NCBI RefSeq assembly: GCF_902459465.1
Contig: NC_047070.1
Coordinates: 8,110,554-8,174,553, forward strand
Reading direction: 5' to 3'
Source of the DNA: Asterias rubens
Taxonomy: Eukaryota; Echinodermata; Asteroidea; Forcipulatida; Asteriidae
DNA: 64,000 bases
The position numbers and the translations under genes were made by a program. Shown here one piece after another: positions 45,268-56,850 of this stretch (its first letter is position 1; each line of letters opens with the position of its first letter). The notes beneath the pieces were generated by a model, which saw only the letters and a program-made list of their open reading frames with translations, had not been told where the DNA came from and did no database searches.

Positions 45268-45647
45268 TAAAGGCAGTTATTGGTAAACACTCAAAATATT
45301 TACTAGCATAAAACCTTTCTTGGTGACGAGTAATGGGGTGAGGTTGATGGTATACAACATTGTGAGAAACGGCTCCCTCTGAAGCAATGTAGTTTTCGAG
45401 AAAGAAATAATTTTCCACGAATTTGATTTCAAGACCTCAGGTTTAGAACTTGAGGTCTCGAAATCAACCATCGTAACGCACACAAGTTCGTGTGACAAGG
45501 GTGTTTTTTTCTTTTATTATTATCTCGCAAGTTCGATGACCGATTGAGCTCAAATTTTCACAGGTTTGTTATTTTATGCATATGTTGAGATACACCAACT
45601 GTGAAGGGAGGTCTTTGACAATTACCAATAGTGTCCACTGTCTTTAA
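45268..45647. mobile_element. AAAGGCAGT-family foldback element
   Basis: TTAAAGGCAGTTATTGGTAA at the left and AATAGTGTCCACTGTCTTTA at the right, with the family interior TTTCTCGAAAACT in reverse. Absent from unit B. Confidence 0.8.
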
Positions 45648-46144
45648 CTGGAAAATGTTTTAGAAACTGAAATAATGAGATGTTTGGAGCAGCTGTTTTG
45701 CCGTAAAGATATAGCTGTCAATGTTGAAAGATATTAATTTCAGGTCGAACTATCACTTACGTTTGTAACGAATCTACAGTTATTCATTTTTACAACACCC
45801 CTTACCAATATTCTGCCTTTTCATTGGTTTAGAGCGCGTCACATGATATGTCTTAGTTTTACTATACGGCGGCCGTGTGGTAGTGCATCGGTTTGCCGTG
45901 AGCTAGTCCGAAGACTAGCACACGGCGTGCAGTACCCAGACGCCCGTCGCGTGTACGAGGATGATAAATTAATAGTCTGTAACCATTTCGGATTACATGA
46001 CACTACATGCAGCACAGTAAAAGTTTTCGCAGTCTGTATTCGCGTCGTCCGTGGATTGTAGCATTCAGGTCTGTAACTTAATACATAGTACAGTATTTAG
46101 AAATGTTTGGGGTGTTATAAAACAAAATAATATTGACTGCTTTT

Positions 46145-46260
46145 ACTCGTGCAACGGTTAAAACGATGACTCCCTCGGTGATCCCTGGAGCAGTCTATAG
46201 AATGCTCCAGGAATCACCTCGGGAGTCATAGTTTTAACCATAGCACTCGAAGCAGTAAAT
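46145..46260. repeat. Palindromic element, short-loop version (unit A)
   Basis: CTCGTGCAACGGTTAAAACG, then GGTGATCCCTGGAGCA, pairs with TGCTCCAGGAATCACC and TTTTAACCATAGCACTCGA. The loop is only a few bases (GTCTATAGAA). The unit B copy has about 24 additional loop bases. Confidence 0.75.
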
Positions 46261-46363
46261 ATTTGTATAAAATAGTCTACGGTGACGTCACAGAAATAGT
46301 TTTAAACAAACGGTACCATTCAATTCACAGAAATAGTTTTAAACAAACGGTACCATTCAATTC

Positions 46364-46700
46364 AAGGGACACGTTGCCTTGGATCGGGCGAGTTGGTCTA
46401 AATAAAAAAAAGTGTTTGAACAATATTTGTATCACACAAAGTGCCGCGAAATTGCACGGTTTTCGTTATATATACGTCTTGAAATAACACGGCACGCCAT
46501 TTTGTGGGGTAAAATTTGTTGCTAACCGTGTTCGTTCGCAAAGTAAAAGGAAAACCACGCGATTTTGAGGCAAGTTGGAATGGATCTTTGCATTCTCTAC
46601 TTTTTTTTAAAACATCCTTCTAGCCCCATCGATTTCATATCAAACGGTTTCAAACGCTTTCCATAGACCAAATCAACCGATCCAAGGCAACGTGTCCCTA
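46364..46700. mobile_element. CACGTTGCCTTGG foldback element directly downstream of P450 copy A
   Basis: Ends AGGGACACGTTGCCTTGG and CCAAGGCAACGTGTCCCT. It stops 27 bp from the P450 stop codon, so it may supply the 3' UTR. Confidence 0.8.
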
Positions 46701-46726
46701 AAGCTTTGGTTGTGTCCGATAAATTA

Positions 46727-49700
46727 TTAGTCGCGCAATATCACCCGTGTTTCGTACTCAAATAATGGGGCTCTCGTCAGTGCCTCGGTAGCTTTGAATG
46801 ACAAGATGGTGGTTTCCTCTGGCTTCTTGAAGGTGAATTGATGAAGAAGGTTTGAGAGGCTTATAAAGAGCTCCATCCGGGCAAGACCTTCGCCAAGACA
46901 CACCCGGCGACCTATAATGAAAGAAGAAAGAAAACAAAATTGGAAATGAGTCTAAGTTTTTTGGGTGCTTTCTGGGGGCTACCCTTGGATAATATTCTGT
47001 GCAACATTTTCTTCAGTTCTACTTTGGTCTATTTTATTTCATGTACACCTTGTGTACGTATTTTTGACATGTTGTAACTGTATTGTAGCCGAATAATTTC
47101 TGCAAAACAATAACATTCGTAGGAACTATAAATAAATAGTAAACTATCGCAGGTACAACCATGTGTAAATTTCCTTTGTGTGAGTGTAGGCTCTGAAAAG
47201 AGCTGGTTTGGTCTTGACGTTTCGAGCAGTAAACTCTGCTCGTCTTTAGATAAATTTTGATTCTCTCTTCGGTTTATATGTTACAACACTCATTGTGTCA
47301 TTAACACGACAGTGTTTTGCATTGAATCTTACCTGCACCAAAGATAAGAAAATCATCTGGTTGAAACATCTTCCCATCTTTGATGAATCGTCCAGGATCG
47401 AATACATCGGGCTTCTCCCATAAAGACTCATCTTTACAAACAGACATGAGGTTCGCTAAGACGATGGTATCTTTGGGGATGCTATAACCTTGTATTTCAG
47501 TGTCGCTGGATGTGTACCGTGCGAGAGGGAGGGGTGAGACCGGCATGATGCGCTGAAGTTCCATGATGGTCGCCTCTATGAACGGCATGTTGGGCCGGTC
47601 AGCGAGGCGCGGGAACCGGTTCCTTCCGACCACTCTGTCGATCTCTTGCTGGATTTTGGTTTGAACCTCCGGGTACTCCATCAAGTAAAGTACCGCCCAG
47701 CGAAGAGAGTTTGCAGTGGTCTCCGTACCGCCAATGAAGATCTCAAAAATTGTGATGACCATGTTGTCGGCGTTTATGTGACTTGAGATGTCATTTTGTT
47801 TCTCATCGAGATTGCGGTGTTGTTCGGCTATCAGATAGTGGTCTATTAAATCTCTCGGGTCGTCAACGTCGAGGTTTGAACGATGTGCTTCGATTTCCTC
47901 GCGAACAAAATCTAAAATGTCACCAATACAGCGCTGAAGCTCACGATATGATGGGAGACATGTTAACTTTTGGGCAAGGGGCAAGAATACTAATGGTCCT
48001 CCGGCGCCGGTCAGCTCAAAAGCACGATTGATCGTGGCGAGTAACTTCTGGAATTTGGAGTCCGAATACTCGAATGTTTTCCCGAAAATCACGGAGCAGA
48101 TAATATTCGAGATGGAATTAGTGAAAAGGAGGGTTGGAGAGAAAGGCGCCCCCTTGTGGTCTCGCATTTCCTCGATGACGCGAGAGGTCTCTGTCGAAAC
48201 GGTATCTTCGAAGCTGGCTTTACCAAATCCAAATCCTCTAAGAGCTCTAAGACAAAACCGTCTTTGAATGGACCAGGCTTTACCAGAGCAGGTCGCCACG
48301 CCTGTATGCAATGATAAAATATCGAATCAATAAACATTAAAGACAATGGACACCATTGGTAATTGTCAAAGACCAGTCTTCTCACTTGGTGTATCTCAAC
48401 ATATTTTATGCATAAAATAACAAACCTGTGCAAATTTGAGCTCATATTGGTCGTCGATTTTGCGAGATAAAAATGAAAGAAAAAACACCCTTGTCACACG
48501 AAATTATGTGCTTTCAGATGCTTGGTTTCGAGACCTCAAAATCTCATTATGAGGTCTCGAAATCCACTTCGTGGAAAAATTACTTCTTTCTGATGGAAAA
48601 CTACGTTACCTCAGAGGAAGCTGTTTCTCACAATGTTTTACACTATCACTATCTCCCCATTACTCTTTACCAATTAAGGTTTTATGCTAACAATTATTTT
48701 GAGTATTTACCAATAGTGTCCACTTCATTTAAAAGACAAAGACGAAGAAGAAAAAACACGCTAACTTAAAACATTCAACTCAAACGTGTGTGCGGCACTG
48801 CCGCGGAGTCAGTTCTTAAAATTTGTCTCAACGTTTCGACTAGCTTGCTCTAGTCATCGTCAGGAGATTGAAATATTGTTCAATTGTTTTGTTATACCTT
48901 GGTATCATTATTATTCCTCTTCTCGAAGTTCAGTTTTCATCCTCAAACATTATTACATAGTTTAAACTAATGTTTCACTATTCCCTCGAACCCGCGGTTG
49001 TTTCGTACTAGCTGGAAACCGACCAACGGTGGGAACGACCAAGATAGTGTACACCGGTGAACATCAATCAGCCTGGTACATTATACAATTGAAGTTCTGT
49101 TGTCATCTTAAAACATTATTACGACGGACTATATTAATTGTTTAATAAGCAGACGAACGAGAATCAATTCCCTCAAACCCGCGGTTCATCGTACACGGCG
49201 CTGGAAATAAACCAACGCCGGGCCGGGAACGATCAAGGTGATGTACACCCGGTGTACATCACTTTTCATGTTACCCGGCCCGTCGAGCCATGTAACATGC
49301 GTTTTTGATGCGCGTCACATGATTGGTTCTCGACCAATCAAACTTCACGTGGCAGTTTGTTACCGAGGTATGACAAGCGTATTTGTTGCACGGCACGTGA
49401 TCTCGACCAATCAAACTTCACAGTTTGTTACCGAGGTATAACAATTCAAAATGATAAAAGTATGCCACGTCGCCACAACCTTAATCCCCTTACATCTGGT
49501 CCTTGCTCTATGATTTAGCGAACCATGTGAAGAATAAAAAAATAAAAAAAACATAAAAAAAAAACGGTCAGCACAAAATTGTACCGAGTTTAGTGACAAT
49601 ACACTAACAGTGAAATCATTAGCGCGCTTTGTTAAACCGAGGCCAACATGTGACTGCGATGGTGGTACACAGCGGGTGACCAGGTGATAAACCATTGCAC

Positions 49701-51510
49701 GTATGCATGCCACACGAAAACACTTTTACATCCATAAACATCAATAAAATGCAACTTTGTTTCTAAGATACAACTTTTGGAATATAAATGTCCCCGTCAA
49801 TGCCATCGAACCAAAAACCCTGAGTATTTAAAGAGTTCATAATCATCTTTTTGTGTAGATTTAATATGTTAAGATCCTCAAAATAGCTGAACCAGAGTTA
49901 CTGGGGCGCCGCTCTCTTTTTTCGAAAGTTTCATTCACGCACGGCTAACATTAATGCTGAAACAGCAGGTTCTTTTCGTGTGTGCTTGCAGTTTTGTTGA
50001 CTTGTTCAACAATTAAAAGTGAACCCAGGAACCGGTACAGTAAACTCTCAACTAAGTTTGTTGGCTTCCCTATAATAATTTTTTAAATATTATTTTCCCG
50101 AAAAACCTTTTCGATGAATAACAACGTTTCAAAGAGACGTTATAATTAAATTCTGTTTTTCAGAGTTGAGTCATAAACCTCATTGAATTCCGTGATTCTA
50201 ATGTAAAATTTCTCGGTAACTCAGTAACGTGAAGACAATTTCCGTACCGTGCGTTCTATAATTATTACGTTTTATGATCTGGGCCCAATTTTAAAATAAA
50301 GCCTGTCAGCACAAAAACTGCTAAGCACAGGAAAAGCTTGCTTAACAAAAACAGGTTACCATCCAACATTCCACAAGGTTTACACCGTTGCGACTGATGT
50401 CCCACTCATCTTTTGCTTAGCAAGGACATTTCTGATAGGTATCTGCTTTTGTGGATTTCACAAAGAGTTAGGACTAAAGTCGTATATCTCGAGTTTGGAC
50501 GAGTTGTACTTAGGACTGGCTTTAAGTTGTTAATATCTCCTACCTAGTTTAGGACTAGTCCTATCTATTGTGAAATCGACCCCAGCTTTATGAAATTTGG
50601 CCCAGGGCTTTCTGAAGACCACACCACTTCTCTATGCAGCATTAAACGAACACGTTGCCTTGAATCGGTCGAGTTGGTCTTTGACAAGTGTTTGAAACCG
50701 TTTGTTATGAAATGCATGGGTAGATAGATATTTTAAAAGTAGAATATCATGATCCACACAAGTATCACTCGAATTTGCTTGGTTTTCCTCTTACCTCGTC
50801 GACTAAAACGGTCGGTCATCAGAGTCAAATTTTTGACTCCCATAAATGGCCGACCGTGTTAGTTCGTCAACAAAAGGAAAACCACGCAATTTCGAGGTAA
50901 ATAATATGTGTGGCTCATTGTATTCTACTTTTATAAAACATCTTTCTAACCAATATGCATTTTATAACAAACGGTTACAAACGCTTTTTCAAGACCAACT
51001 CGACCCGGATGAAATGCAAAATGTTCCTTTAATTCAGTCTATTGTACATAATTTAGCAAGTCTCTTTTTTAAAGGTATTTGTAAAGCGCTTAGAGATTAA
51101 CTTTTTATTAGACGCTAGATAAATCGCATATTATATTATCTCATACACTCACCTTTACCATTGGGTACCAGGTTGTCGTATAATGTAGTCAACGGCCTAT
51201 CAGTAACGAGTGGGTTGTTGAAGCCCTCCCTGATACTAGCAGCACTATTGAGCACAACTGTAAGCTGCCCAGCTAGATTGACACTCAAAACTTCCCCGTA
51301 CTTCCTAGACTCATACATGAGGGTTTCACACGGGCATTCACTCCAGAGAAGCTTAGGCAAGTAGCCGAGGAGCGGCCAACCCGTCGGTCCGGGCGGGAGG
51401 TTTCGGGGGCTTTTGCGGCGAAGTGCTAGCCAATACACGCCGAGGAATACCGCTATTCCGAGCAGCAGTGTCTTAAGGTCGATAAGACCAAACATGGAAG
51501 TTACACCCAT
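46727..51510 (-). CDS. Cytochrome P450, clan 2 (CYP2-like), copy A, complete
   Basis: This is a haem-thiolate monooxygenase, ER-membrane bound, that inserts one oxygen atom into lipophilic substrates; the substrate cannot be told from sequence. Exons: 51153-51510 (ATG at 51510), 47333-48301, 46727-46911. They give 1512 nt, 503 residues, with agreeing phases (AAA G|GC and GCA G|GT). An N-terminal anchor (about residues 8-25, LKTLLLGIAVFLGVYWLA) is followed by the hinge PPGPTGWPLLG. C-helix W129xxxR, I-helix GGTETT (310-315), E367xxR370, and FDPGRF (420-425) are present. The haem loop FGAGRRVCLG (440-449), with Cys447 as iron ligand, spans the last splice junction. Three coding exons are few for a CYP2 gene, and exon 2 is fused over most of the catalytic domain. 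ATG 51624 would add 38 residues without an anchor and is unlikely. A second copy follows at 61804. Confidence 0.96.
48337..48732. mobile_element. AAAGGCAGTGGACA-family foldback in P450 A intron 1
   Basis: The left end CATTAAAGACAATGGACACC and the right end GTGTCCACTTCATTTAAAAG are inverted. Unit B keeps only the first ~90 bp of it (63414-63502); the rest went with the intron deletion. Confidence 0.75.
48780..50640. other. P450 A intron 1 interior, repeat-rich, no exon
   Basis: It contains an ACGTTTCGACTAGCTTGCTC repeat (48828-48847) and two related blocks with TCCCTCGAACCCGCGGTT and TCCCTCAAACCCGCGGTT (48982 and 49170). A duplicated ACCAATCAAACTTCACGTGG or ACAGTTTGTTACCGAGGTAT stretch lies at 49335-49440, and a GGGCCCAATTTTAAAATAAA element at 50281-50600. 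No coding exon. Confidence 0.6.
50642..51032. mobile_element. CACGTTGCCTTG foldback element in P450 A intron 1
   Basis: Ends CGAACACGTTGCCTTGAATC and the inverse (GACCAACTCGACCCGGATGA with ATGTTCC). The centre GACTCCCATAAATGGCCGAC follows a reduced left arm. Its right half survives in unit B (63505-63733). Confidence 0.75.
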
Positions 51511-51849
51511 GTTTCTAAATTTTAAGATCAGTAAATGTCCCCAAAACTCGTCACACTTTAGAACGGCAGATCGGTGGGCAGTGCGCACTGGTATTTTTGT
51601 CTGTCTGAAAACACCACATGTCACAAGAGCGTTTCTTTTCTTTGCATTCGCACACAGATAACCTTGCCCTGGTTCTGCCTAAATAAACGGCGTTTCGCAC
51701 GGTCAATTGACGGCATTGACACTATTTGGACTACAATAAAACCTTATGGAAGAAACAAAATTTGATAAACGAAAACAAACAAAAAAGCTCCACAACACCC
51801 TACTCTACCTATATTTACGTTAACAATTGGGTTGTTGTCCGGTGTGTGC

Positions 51850-52215
51850 ACCTTTTATTAACCAAAGTGGTTCACGAGGTCAAAAAGATCGTGCGACCTC
51901 TAGGGGGAAAACACCATGGGGTGCATGGGTAAAACCCCATGGGTATAGGGGGAAAACACCATGGGGTGCATGGGTAAAACCCCATGGGTATAGGGGGAAA
52001 ATACCATGGGGTGCATGGGTAAAAACCCATGGGTATAGGGGGAAAACACCATAGAGGGCATGGGTAAAACCCCATGTGAATCCATGGGAAATATCCCATG
52101 GGAAGTTCTCCCATGTATACATGGGGTCCAATTTCTCCTTGGGTTTCCCATGGGGAATCGCCCATGGGAAATCATCATGGGTTTCCCATGGAAAAACACC
52201 ATGGGAAAATTTTGT
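51850..52215. repeat. CCATGG-rich tandem palindrome array 1
   Basis: Four ~40-bp units (ACACCATGGGGTGCATGG then GTAAAACCCCATGGGTATAG) lie at 51911-52075. They are followed by looser repeats with CCCATGGGAA. Each unit is rich in CCATGG and CCCATGGG, self-complementary words. The array is preceded by TGGTTCACGAGGTCAAAAAG at 51866-51885. Confidence 0.85.
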
Positions 52216-52819
52216 AAGGGAGAGTATTGTGCACGTACACCATGTAGTTGTTGGAAACCGTTCGCTAACAGCCATTTATGTTACCCTTTGAAATAAAATC
52301 AGAAAATTTATAAGTTTGCTTGTTGCATAAAATTAAATTGAAGATGATGCCTGAATTGATTTTTACGATCAGAGTTGGACTCTAGACTGACGTGTTGGAC
52401 TCCTTGAACACTCCAAGTGGTTCAATAGGTAGTGCAATTCCAATACTTATGCTGATGTTCTCATGATGTCAGCATCAACAGGAAGTTCCAACAACTTTGT
52501 CCCCTTGTACAATTAAATATGCAAACATGGGTCACGTAGTTAATAAATAACGATTAAAAAAAAAATGGGTCGGTGGTTTGATGTTTGATCTAGTACAAGT
52601 TGATTTCACAGAACTCTTAACCACCAAACTCTGCGCTTATGATCACCATTTTTCGCTTACTGTGTTTTTAAACATCATCGTGTCATGCATGCACACAGGT
52701 TATGTTGGGCTAACATTTGAGAAAAAGAAAAGGCAACACTATCGATATAAAGATAAGAATCAAACTTAAATATTACAAAAAGAAATATATTTTTAGTTTT
52801 GGGGGATAAAAAAATATTG

Positions 52820-52895
52820 ATTTCGGACGGAGATTCGAACTCGCAATTCTCAGATGTGTAGTCGCGACTGATGACCACCTAGGCTAGAAGGGCAC
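52820..52895 (-). repeat. tRNA-like sequence (SINE remnant)
   Basis: The minus strand has TAGCCTAGGTGGTCATCAG (A-box-like) and GCGAGTTCGAATCTCCGTCC (B-box-like) about 30 bases apart. The acceptor stem does not close well. Confidence 0.45.
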
Positions 52896-53049
52896 GATGT
52901 AAAAATGGTGGGTTTTTACATGTGTGCATCAACAGAGGGGATTATGATCCGGCGAAATAGTTCTCGTTTCATGATTTTGCGACCATTGTCACTAAATATG
53001 AACTGCTAACGCCTATAACTATTAAGTAGGGTTGAAATGTAGTATTAGA

Positions 53050-53100
53050 TGCCTTAAGGGGTTTTTTGACGACGACGTCGATGTCGTCAAAAACCCCTAT
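53050..53100. repeat. Short palindrome GGGGTTTTTTGACGACG
   Basis: AGGGGTTTTTTGACGACGAC and GTCGTCAAAAACCCCT are inverted around GTCGAT. It is followed at 53110-53275 by two diverged copies of a block with GTCCAGAACGCGG. Confidence 0.7.
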
Positions 53101-53299
53101 CTAATCACGCACGTTCGTTTTAACGAAACCCATGCACAGAGTAATTGGTCCAGAACGCGGTTAGAAAAACAAGGACAAATTTAACGCACGTTCTAACGAA
53201 AATCCCAAACCTCCGTACGTTGTGCGTGTACAGAGTAATGTGTCCAGAACGCGGGTAGGAAACAAAATAGTATAGACTCCTCTCAAGAAGTCAACAACT

Positions 53300-54510
53300 C
53301 ATTGAGGTACATACTGTGTTGTATTACCAAAGAGAATGTTTCACAATAACATGAAAGTGACTGCATCAAGTTTACAAATTAAAAATTCAAATGAAGACCA
53401 CGTGGTTAATTAATTAAGAATTTTAACACTTTTTTGTTAGAGTAAAGCTTATGTTCTAAGCTTCAATTTGATATATGATTTAACTCTTTTATCCTCATAC
53501 TTTAGGAGACAGGGCCTGAACAAAAACGCTGTACAAACGCTATGGGGTTTTAGGCGAAAACAAAGAATAATAATAATAATAAAAACAATAAAAATCTCGA
53601 CGAAAACAACACCTGTTCCGACGGTAGGTCGGAACAGCTAAAAATAAAGAAACCTTGTATAAGTACAGGTACACACTATAATGCAAAACTGAGACAAATA
53701 TCCTTAATCTAGCTAATCTGAACTTGTGCCAACCCTAGAAAACTCTGAGTACACTAATGCCTAGCAAGAAATCACCCAAAAAGGCAAAAACACACCCTAA
53801 CTACACTGGCCTAGCTAAAGCCTAGAAACGACTGCAGCGAGACTAACTCTGGGCGGCGACTCACCAACATACACAGACAAATATCAGTCCGCGTCACTGA
53901 ATGACCGTAGCACCACTATACTAACTTGCAACCAATCACAACAAAAAGTAGTGCGTTGTAACGATCGCCACGTATATCAAAATACACCAAAAGGAATCAA
54001 CTAAGAAGGACATTAGTAAACACCTGAACCTATCGCAGATAAATCCTAAACTCCTAGTTATTTAAACCACCAGCACTTATGAGAACTAAAGAGGGGCAAT
54101 TCTTACGCAATATTCAGAGCAACCCTAAACATGGCGCAGGCTACACGCTGAATGCATACAACTAGGCAGAACTGAACGGGGAATTTCCAACAAACGATCT
54201 AAACCTACACTAAAGAGCTTAACAAGGAGTAATGCAAACCTACAGACCTAACCTGCCTTATCCTGAAATAATCCTACGATAGAAAAGTAAGATCTACATA
54301 CCTTATAACGGCATATACTTGAGAAAAATACGGGAATCTGGAGAGTAAACTCTAACGTTGAAAACTTTACGAACTCGTGTGTTGAAGTGGCTAGTCTAGA
54401 ACTCAAGGCGCACAACCGCAAACTTCACACATCTTAGGAAACTATAGTAAACAACATGTCATGTCATGACACTTTTATCAGAGTCTATTTCACTAAATGA
54501 TTTAATTAAT
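53300..54510. other. Region without recognised gene
   Basis: It contains an (AAT)n run near 53568 and an inverted CTGTTCCGACGGTAGGTCGG AACAG at 53613-53637. ORFs are short and unrecognised. It precedes the transposase exon and could be its non-coding 5' part. Confidence 0.4.
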
Positions 54511-54514
54511 GCAG

Positions 54515-55193
54515 ATATTATGTTAAAGAAATTTGTGTTTCTCGTAGAGGAGCTGTATGGCAAAAAGCACATGACATACATGTTCACCAACTACTTCATG
54601 CTGTTGATACTGTTCATAATTGGGGTCCTTTATGGCCCAATTCAACATTTGCCTTTGAATCTTATAATGGCAATCTTCTTAAGATGTTTCATGGAACTCA
54701 GGGTGTGCCTTTGCAAAATATCAACAACTTCACATTATGGAAGTACATTCCAAAACTTATGACATCATTTGTGTATAATAAATCTCCCCAAGTAGAGACG
54801 TACTGTAAATCTTTATTAAGTGGCTTGTTGTCTACAAAATATGCATTCCATGTTAATGATGATGTAACCGTTCTTGGTTGTGCTAAATGTTGTCAAACAA
54901 CGATTGAAGAAAGGCTTGCCTTAGAAAGGCTACTTAATGACCCTGTTCCTGATAATGTTGCCTTCCATGATCGTGCCATTGTACACAACAAACTACTTCA
55001 TACAAAAGCATACACTCGAGTGAGAAAAAGAAATTCTTCTGCTGTAGTGTTTAATGATGGCTCCTTTGGTATAATTACTAGAATTTGTATAATTGAGGGC
55101 ACTTGTTTTATTATTTATAACCCTGTAGTATTGTATGACCATAGAAGCATCATAACTGACAGACAAACTGGTTCTTCAGCCCCTCACATTTAG
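54515..55193 (+). CDS. EnSpm/CACTA-type transposase C-terminal exon (fragment)
   Basis: After an acceptor-like AATTAATGCAG the frame stays open for 226 codons to TAG at 55193. It reads HQLLHAVDTVHNWGPLWPNS, FAFESYNGNLLKMFHGTQGV and LQNINNFTLWKYIPKL. The pattern HxLxH..V..WGPLW..S.F.FE..NG.LL..FHGTQ is seen in the C-terminal, DUF4218-like part of animal EnSpm-related transposases. Upstream DDE catalytic parts were not found in the kilobase to the left, so this is a remnant or the last exon of an intron-containing element. No CACTA ends were identified. The remaining 110 residues are unassigned. Confidence 0.55.
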
Positions 55194-55199
55194 GTTGTA

Positions 55200-56135
55200 A
55201 GATGTGTTAGTGAAGTTCTTGGAGCGTGTAAAGCTACTGCTATAACAAACAGGTGTATTTTCATTGAGAAAAAAAGAATTTTCCCTGATTCTTTCATTTG
55301 CATGTTTCCAAATACCATTGAGAGTGATTCAATTCTTCCGTGAAATTGTACCGCCTTTTTACAATGTTTTTCATACAACTCCAGAGTTTTGTCTACATAA
55401 ACATTTTTGTATACAATGCATACTGGAAATTTGTCATTAGCTGTTTCGTAGCGAGCCCAAAACAGCTCTTGTGACATCATCATATGATTTTTTTCATGTC
55501 TGCACCTTTAAGTCGTAAATTGCTATCTTAACATGGAAATACTGACTGCTATGAGGGGCACTTAAAGATAGGCCCAAAGTGATGTCAAAACCATGACCAG
55601 TATCCACTGCCTTTAACCAATTGCTTAACAATTGGAAATAAAATTTATTGTATTTTTCTACAAAATTAATGAAACTTTTCTACTCAGTTCATTTCGTTTA
55701 ACTAATCAAATAATAAATGCACATTATATTCATGTTTTTAATTTGTAAATAAAAGGATGATTTTCTTGAATAAACAAATTCAGTTGGTCTTGGAAAGGCT
55801 TCTTTTTATAATCAAAGTTAATACATTGTACATGTATAATGACATGTTAACCAAAGTATTTCTACATTCCAGTTAAAGCATGATGTAACATGTATGTACA
55901 TGTACATGCACCCCATCCTCCACAGGGATTTCAAATCCGATTCTTGGTACACGACACATGGTTTTAAAATAGTGAGATTACACCCCCATTGGAACCACAT
56001 AATATTGTCACTAGATACCATGGTTGGGATTTTTTCCATGCAATTATTGAGGGGGTGGAAAGGGGTATTCTTTTGGATCCTCCAGGTTCCCTCATTGGGC
56101 CTCCACGGATTTCCATGGTGAGGGCAAAAGGGGAA
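55200..56135. other. Region without recognised gene
   Basis: An element end CAGTATCCACTGCCTTTAA lies at 55598-55616, similar to the AAAGGCAGTGGACA family. No supported exon. Confidence 0.45.
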
Positions 56136-56139
56136 ATGA

Positions 56140-56372
56140 ATGCTCCTACTAATCCCATAGGGATATGATGGTTGATTGGGGAAAAATACTCCCATGGGGT
56201 CCCCATGGGAACACCATGGTGATTGGATGGGAAAGGAATGGTCCCATGTCCCCCATGGGAACACCATGGTGATTGGATGAGAAAGAAATGCCCCCATGGG
56301 GTCCCATGGGAACACCATGGTGATTGGATGGGAAAGGAATGGTCCCATGTTCCCCCATGGGAACACCAAAAA
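56140..56372. repeat. CCATGG-rich tandem palindrome array 2
   Basis: Three ~55-60-bp units of CCCATGGGAACACCATGGTG ATTGGATGGGAAAG end at 56368. The shared motif TGGTTCACGAGGTCAAAAAG GATCGTACGAC-like follows at 56480. In array 1 the same motif precedes the palindromes. Confidence 0.85.
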
Positions 56373-56374
56373 GT

Positions 56375-56850
56375 TATGCTGGCTTGGCATATCATGAATC
56401 CAAACTTCTTGTGAGCAGGATCCAAGTTCATAAAAACTTGCTAAGCATAATTAGACAAATATCGTTTATTGTCCAAAATGGTTCACGAGGTCAAAAAGAT
56501 CGTACGACTTAAAAATCCTGGCTTGGCATATCATGAGTCCAAACTTCTTGTGAGCAGGATCCAAGTTCATAGAAACTTGCTAAGCATATTAGAAAAATAT
56601 CGCTTGGGTTACCAGATAAAAGTCCACTTTCTGCTTAACAGCTTTATGAAATTGGGCCCTCGACCATATTTCAAAGTACCTGTAAGCACACAAAGTGTTG
56701 CTCAACAAAAACAGGTTACGCATCCAGAATGATGTTAAGTTTTTACATTGTGACTGGTGCCCCACTTTGTTGCTTAGCAAAGACATTAATTTTTGTCAAG
56801 CATGATAACGTTTCTGTTTAACATCTTCATGAAATTGGGGCCATCAGTTA
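56375..56850. repeat. GGGCCCAATTTCAT-family fragments with a local duplication
   Basis: CTTGGCATATCATGAATCCA AACTTCTTGTGAGCAGGATC at 56383 recurs at 56522. The family ends ATGAAATTGGGCCC at 56647 and CATGAAATTGGGGCC at 56829 mark old elements. Confidence 0.65.

Larger units (their letters stand above)
42723..51510. repeat. Segmental duplication, unit A
   Basis: From TTTTTGTTTAACCCAATAAC at about 42723 the sequence is collinear and nearly identical with unit B from about 57053, including the P450 gene. The right limit of the duplication is not reached within unit B. Compared with B, unit A keeps about 2.1 kb at 44070-46169 and about 2.4 kb of P450 intron 1 (48430-50805). Confidence 0.9.

Noticed and set aside
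45843-46061. 72-codon ORF with a fairly GC-rich start
   Set aside because: No domain, no splice context, and not present in unit B.
47246-48445. Plus-strand ORFs and the shifted minus-strand ORF over the P450 exons (also at 62323-63510)
   Set aside because: They are shadows of the P450 coding frame, with no domain of their own.
51872-52275. ORFs of 70-130 codons over the CCATGG arrays (also 55818-56431)
   Set aside because: They are repetitive His/Met/Gly/Trp translations of palindromic repeats and have several equal frames.
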